DNA of 57,661 nt. Origin: an uncultured Eubacteriales bacterium (lineage in GTDB: Bacteria > Bacillota > Clostridia > Oscillospirales > Acutalibacteraceae). Made by a program: the position numbers and the translations under genes. The stretch spans positions 1 to 57,661 of the forward strand of contig CAKSHH010000015.1 in assembly GCA_934456435.1 (NCBI GenBank), in the 5' to 3' direction. Positions 55,269-57,661 of the stretch are shown piece after piece. The notes beneath the pieces are model-generated. The model had not been told where the DNA came from. It ran no database searches and saw only the letters and a list, made by a program, of their open reading frames with translations. Position 1 is the first letter of the stretch. Every line of letters starts with the position of its first letter.

Positions 55269-57269
55269 TCACCTCACAATCCTGATAACTGCCGTTTCAT
55301 ATCCGCGAAGCGTTACGCGGTCCGAAACTTCCTTTCCGCTTATCAATTCGGTTCCTCCGCCGAAAAGCGCAAAAGACTGTTCGCTTTCTTTCATATTCAC
55401 GGCAAACAAATAGCATCCCGAATCCGTCTCCCTCGATGCAAAGAGAATACCGTCGTCCGAGGACGGTACAAGCGGCGAAATCTCACAATGACTATTGACA
55501 GCGCGTGCAAGCGCTTCATAAAACAGAACGTCGTTTCCGTCGCAGGCATACAGAATACATTTTCCGTTTCCGTAACCGTTGACAGTCACCGCCGGCAAGC
55601 CGGAGAGCTTTCCGCCGAAAAACTCCGCGATTTTTTCAGCGCCGAGAAGCTTCAGCCTGTGAATTTTTGAAGTGAGATTTCTCTTCTCACCGCAAAAATC
55701 GACGAAGCAATCCGCACCCGTCTGCTTTTTAAATTCGTCGGCGGTGATCTCTCCCGAAACAACCGCTCCTGCAATGTCGGCAAAAAGTCCGGGCCTGAGC
55801 ATAACACGCGTTTTGGCAAACTCATCGAGTGTGCCGCACTCCGAATTTATAACTATTGTGCCGCCGTCACGGACATATTTTTCGATTTTTTCCTTTTGCT
55901 CATCGGTGATTATTTTGTAATTAGGCAAAAGCAATAACTTATACTTAGTTAAATCGTCTTCAATCGAGCAAACATCGACATTTGCCCTGAGTGCGTTCTG
56001 GAATCCGCCATACATATTGAAAAACTCTTCATCATAGAAGCCGTCAACGACCCAGCCCGGAGTTCCCCAACTGTTTTCATACGAATAAACAATGCCAACA
56101 TCGGATTTTGTTCGGGCATTGAAAATCTCAGGGTAAATCCGTTCAATATCCCTGCTGAGCTTTTTGAAAACGGGGGCTGTGTCCTCCCTGACATTTACAT
56201 CCTCGGCAGTAAGTGAGCCATACCCCTGCTCGGCACCGCCCAGCGGAGCGCGCCACTCAAAAAATACCGTTCCGAACGCGCCGTAAGCGATATTCAGCCA
56301 TGTCTGCGCGGCAATAACCTCAGGCAAGGTATTGATATCCGTATAGCATTTCTGCTCGGCAACAAGGAACTTCTTTCTCTCCGAGGAATCAAGCCGCCTG
56401 TTGAAAGCGTGTTCCATTGCCGCTCTAAACTGTACTCTGTATTTTTCTCCGTTCGGCTGAGGTACATAATTATCCCACGCGGAATAGTCAAGATAATCGC
56501 ATCCCTCATAGCACTTGACCGACCAGTTTGCGCCCGGCCAGTTTGTATAAAGGAAACGTCCGGGTGAGTTTGCTCTGACGATCGCTGCCTCCATACTCAG
56601 CAGACGGTGGAAATTGCGCGAAAAGAACTTTCTGTAATCAAGCTGTATCTGCAATGTCCAGCCGCCCTCACAGGCATTGACTGGTATATCAATTTCATCA
56701 AACGAATTGTACCTGTTGGACCATTCCATTGTGAACCATGCTTCATTAAGCTTTTCAATATCTCCGTATTTTTCCGACAGATACTTTTTAAATTCACGGT
56801 TACATTCCTTATCAAAATCGTGAAACGGGAAGCCGGGCTCATTGTCAAGCTGCCAGCCCACAAGCGCAGAATGACGGCCGAGAGCCAGCGCTTCTTGCTC
56901 GGTTATCCTTCTTGCATATTCGAGAAAATGCTCATCGGAAAGGCATTGACCCTTTCGTCCGCCGAAGTTATAGTCACCTTTTTGATTTCCGCCCTTTACC
57001 GAGGGATATTTCTTGTAAAGCCACGCAGGACAAACCGCCGAAACTGTGCCGAGAATAACCTTTATACCATGCTTCAGCGCGCAATCCATCGCACGTTTCA
57101 TCGGTTCAAAGTTGTATTTGCCCTCCTCAGGTTCAAACCAGCTCCATGCAAATTCACCCATACGCACACAGTTAAAACCGAGCTCTTCCATTTTGGCGAA
57201 GTCGGATTCCCATTCTTTTTCGTCCCACCATTCGGGATAGTACGAGCTGCCGATCAAAAAGTCTCCCAT
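55269..57269 (-). CDS. GH42 family beta-galactosidase
   Basis: This is a 666-residue cytoplasmic enzyme. YYPEWWDEKEWESDFAKM near residue 10, the acid/base Glu in GWQLDNEPG near 140 and the nucleophile Glu in FFEWRAPLGG near 337 identify GH42. An amidotransferase-like trimerisation domain (YKLLLLPNYKIITDEQ near 445) and a small beta domain follow. ATG at 57269 is set by GAGGAGG 6 nt upstream; a longer reading has no ribosome site. GH42 enzymes act on galacto-oligosaccharides, arabinogalactan or lacto-N-biose-type sugars. It is cotranscribed with GH31. Confidence 0.93.
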   Translation of the reverse strand: MGDFLIGSSYYPEWWDEKEWESDFAKMEELGFNCVRMGEFAWSWFEPEEGKYNFEPMKRAMDCALKHGIKVILGTVSAVCPAWLYKKYPSVKGGNQKGDYNFGGRKGQCLSDEHFLEYARRITEQEALALGRHSALVGWQLDNEPGFPFHDFDKECNREFKKYLSEKYGDIEKLNEAWFTMEWSNRYNSFDEIDIPVNACEGGWTLQIQLDYRKFFSRNFHRLLSMEAAIVRANSPGRFLYTNWPGANWSVKCYEGCDYLDYSAWDNYVPQPNGEKYRVQFRAAMEHAFNRRLDSSERKKFLVAEQKCYTDINTLPEVIAAQTWLNIAYGAFGTVFFEWRAPLGGAEQGYGSLTAEDVNVREDTAPVFKKLSRDIERIYPEIFNARTKSDVGIVYSYENSWGTPGWVVDGFYDEEFFNMYGGFQNALRANVDVCSIEDDLTKYKLLLLPNYKIITDEQKEKIEKYVRDGGTIVINSECGTLDEFAKTRVMLRPGLFADIAGAVVSGEITADEFKKQTGADCFVDFCGEKRNLTSKIHRLKLLGAEKIAEFFGGKLSGLPAVTVNGYGNGKCILYACDGNDVLFYEALARAVNSHCEISPLVPSSDDGILFASRETDSGCYLFAVNMKESEQSFALFGGGTELISGKEVSDRVTLRGYETAVIRIVR

Positions 57270-57306
57270 TTCAATCCTCCTCAAAAGCAAAGCCCTCTTT
57301 TGATTC

Positions 57307-57335
57307 AGTATATCATAGCCCGACTTCCATTACAA
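57307..57335 (-). promoter_or_regulatory. Probable promoter of the GH42-GH31 operon
   Basis: On the minus strand TTGTAA (plus 57330-57335) and TATACT (plus 57307-57312), spacer 17, lie 38 nt upstream of the ATG. Confidence 0.6.
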
Positions 57336-57362
57336 CAAAAAGAAATAAAATATATTCCGAAG

Positions 57363-57661
57363 CCCTCTCAGGGTTCGAATCCCCCAAAATGACAGCGTAA
57401 CAAAAAAGAGAAGCAATACCGAAGTATCACTTCTCTTTTGGCGCGCTGCAAGGGATACAGGCGGCACGCCGCCTTGCGTCCTCGGCGACCGTCGCTTCGC
57501 GACAGTACCCGCCTCACACTTCGCGTCTAAAAACAGTCCACCGGACTGTTTTCTTTACGCCGCTCACCCTCTCAGGGTTCGAATCCCCCAAAATGACAGC
57601 GTAACAAAAAAAGAGAAGCAATACCGAAGTATCACTTCTCTTTTGGCGCGCTGCAAGGGAT
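57363..57661. repeat. Tandem tRNA-end-associated repeats (copies 2 and 3)
   Basis: A 94-bp block at 57363-57456 recurs at 57567-57661 with one extra A, a period of 204 bp; the second copy runs into the window edge. Each block starts with a T-arm-like CAGGGTTCGAATCCCCC and contains a terminator-like hairpin (AAAAGAGAAG/CTTCTCTTTT, 57404-57439). The sequence between the blocks contains the CTTCGCG and AAAACAGTCC-ACC-GGACTGTTTT (57530-57552) palindromes. On the minus strand this intervening part aligns with 4047-4180, so the two sites belong to one family. No gene is present. Confidence 0.85.

Overview
The window reads as a chromosome segment of a Gram-positive, anaerobic Clostridia bacterium, most like a gut Oscillospiraceae/Ruminococcaceae. 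The grounds are strong AGGAGG-type ribosome binding sites, TTGACA-N17-TATAAT promoters, an Rnf ferredoxin:NAD+ oxidoreductase operon, Mini-ribonuclease III, a DUF1292 protein, a Firmicute-type 6S RNA, and many enzymes for plant and host glycans. No genus can be named from the sequence alone.

Layout. 1-3470: C-terminally open exported protein with InlB-like repeats. 3859-4257: tRNA-Leu with promoter and terminator, followed by a roughly 204-bp repeat that ends in a copy of the tRNA 3' end. 4370-10912 (minus): secreted PHP protein, PanE-like reductase, malic enzyme, Ldh-family dehydrogenase, glycerol kinase. 11272: 41-residue Cys-rich peptide. 11635-18657 (plus): apbE, NusG-II protein, Gx transporter and rnfCDGEAB, an energy-conserving module. 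18874-19900 (minus): rpsF-ssb-rpsR with promoter and probable autoregulatory leader. 20027-24967 (minus): membrane protein, deoxyinosine glycosylase, acyl carrier protein plus PlsC-like acyltransferase, pseudouridine synthase, small unknowns, ArsC/Spx-like protein. 25024-34634: cca, polysaccharide deacetylase, tRNA-Met, tRNA-Glu, GH29 fucosidase, yybP-ykoY riboswitch plus mntP, tRNA-Ala, lipoprotein, intracellular GH92 mannosidase, amidohydrolase, DUF1294. 34691-35040: four copies of a repeat of about 97 bp. 35084-49425 (minus): yebC; then, reading from 49425 downwards, a tightly packed hexuronate operon (isomerase/dehydrogenase fusion, dehydrogenase, UxuA, SDR fructuronate reductase, GT2, KDG kinase, GH106-like hydrolase, KDPG aldolase) that runs into obg, mrnC and yitT. 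49604-52792: DUF11 protein, a repetitive noncoding transcription unit on the minus strand, DUF1292, 6S RNA, and an unknown protein. 52865-57269 (minus): GH42-GH31 pair. 57363-57661: tandem repeats of the same family seen at the tRNA-Leu.

How the genes fit together. The carbohydrate genes are consistent with uptake of oligosaccharides and cytoplasmic breakdown: GH42, GH31, GH29, GH92 and GH106-like enzymes lack signal peptides, and uronates pass through mannonate and KDG to KDPG and pyruvate. Reduced ferredoxin from fermentation would be tapped by Rnf, whose RnfG and RnfD flavins are attached by the ApbE encoded in the same operon.

The most unusual element is at 50486-51471 on the minus strand. 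It has a near-consensus promoter, about 950 nt without a convincing gene, a hairpin-rich 5' part, then 12-13 degenerate units spaced about 50 nt. In 10 of 13 units the pattern GTGAGT-N3-AWG-N6-TAA is kept with exact spacing, and the unit ends in a strong intrinsic terminator. I do not recognise it as a known RNA family.
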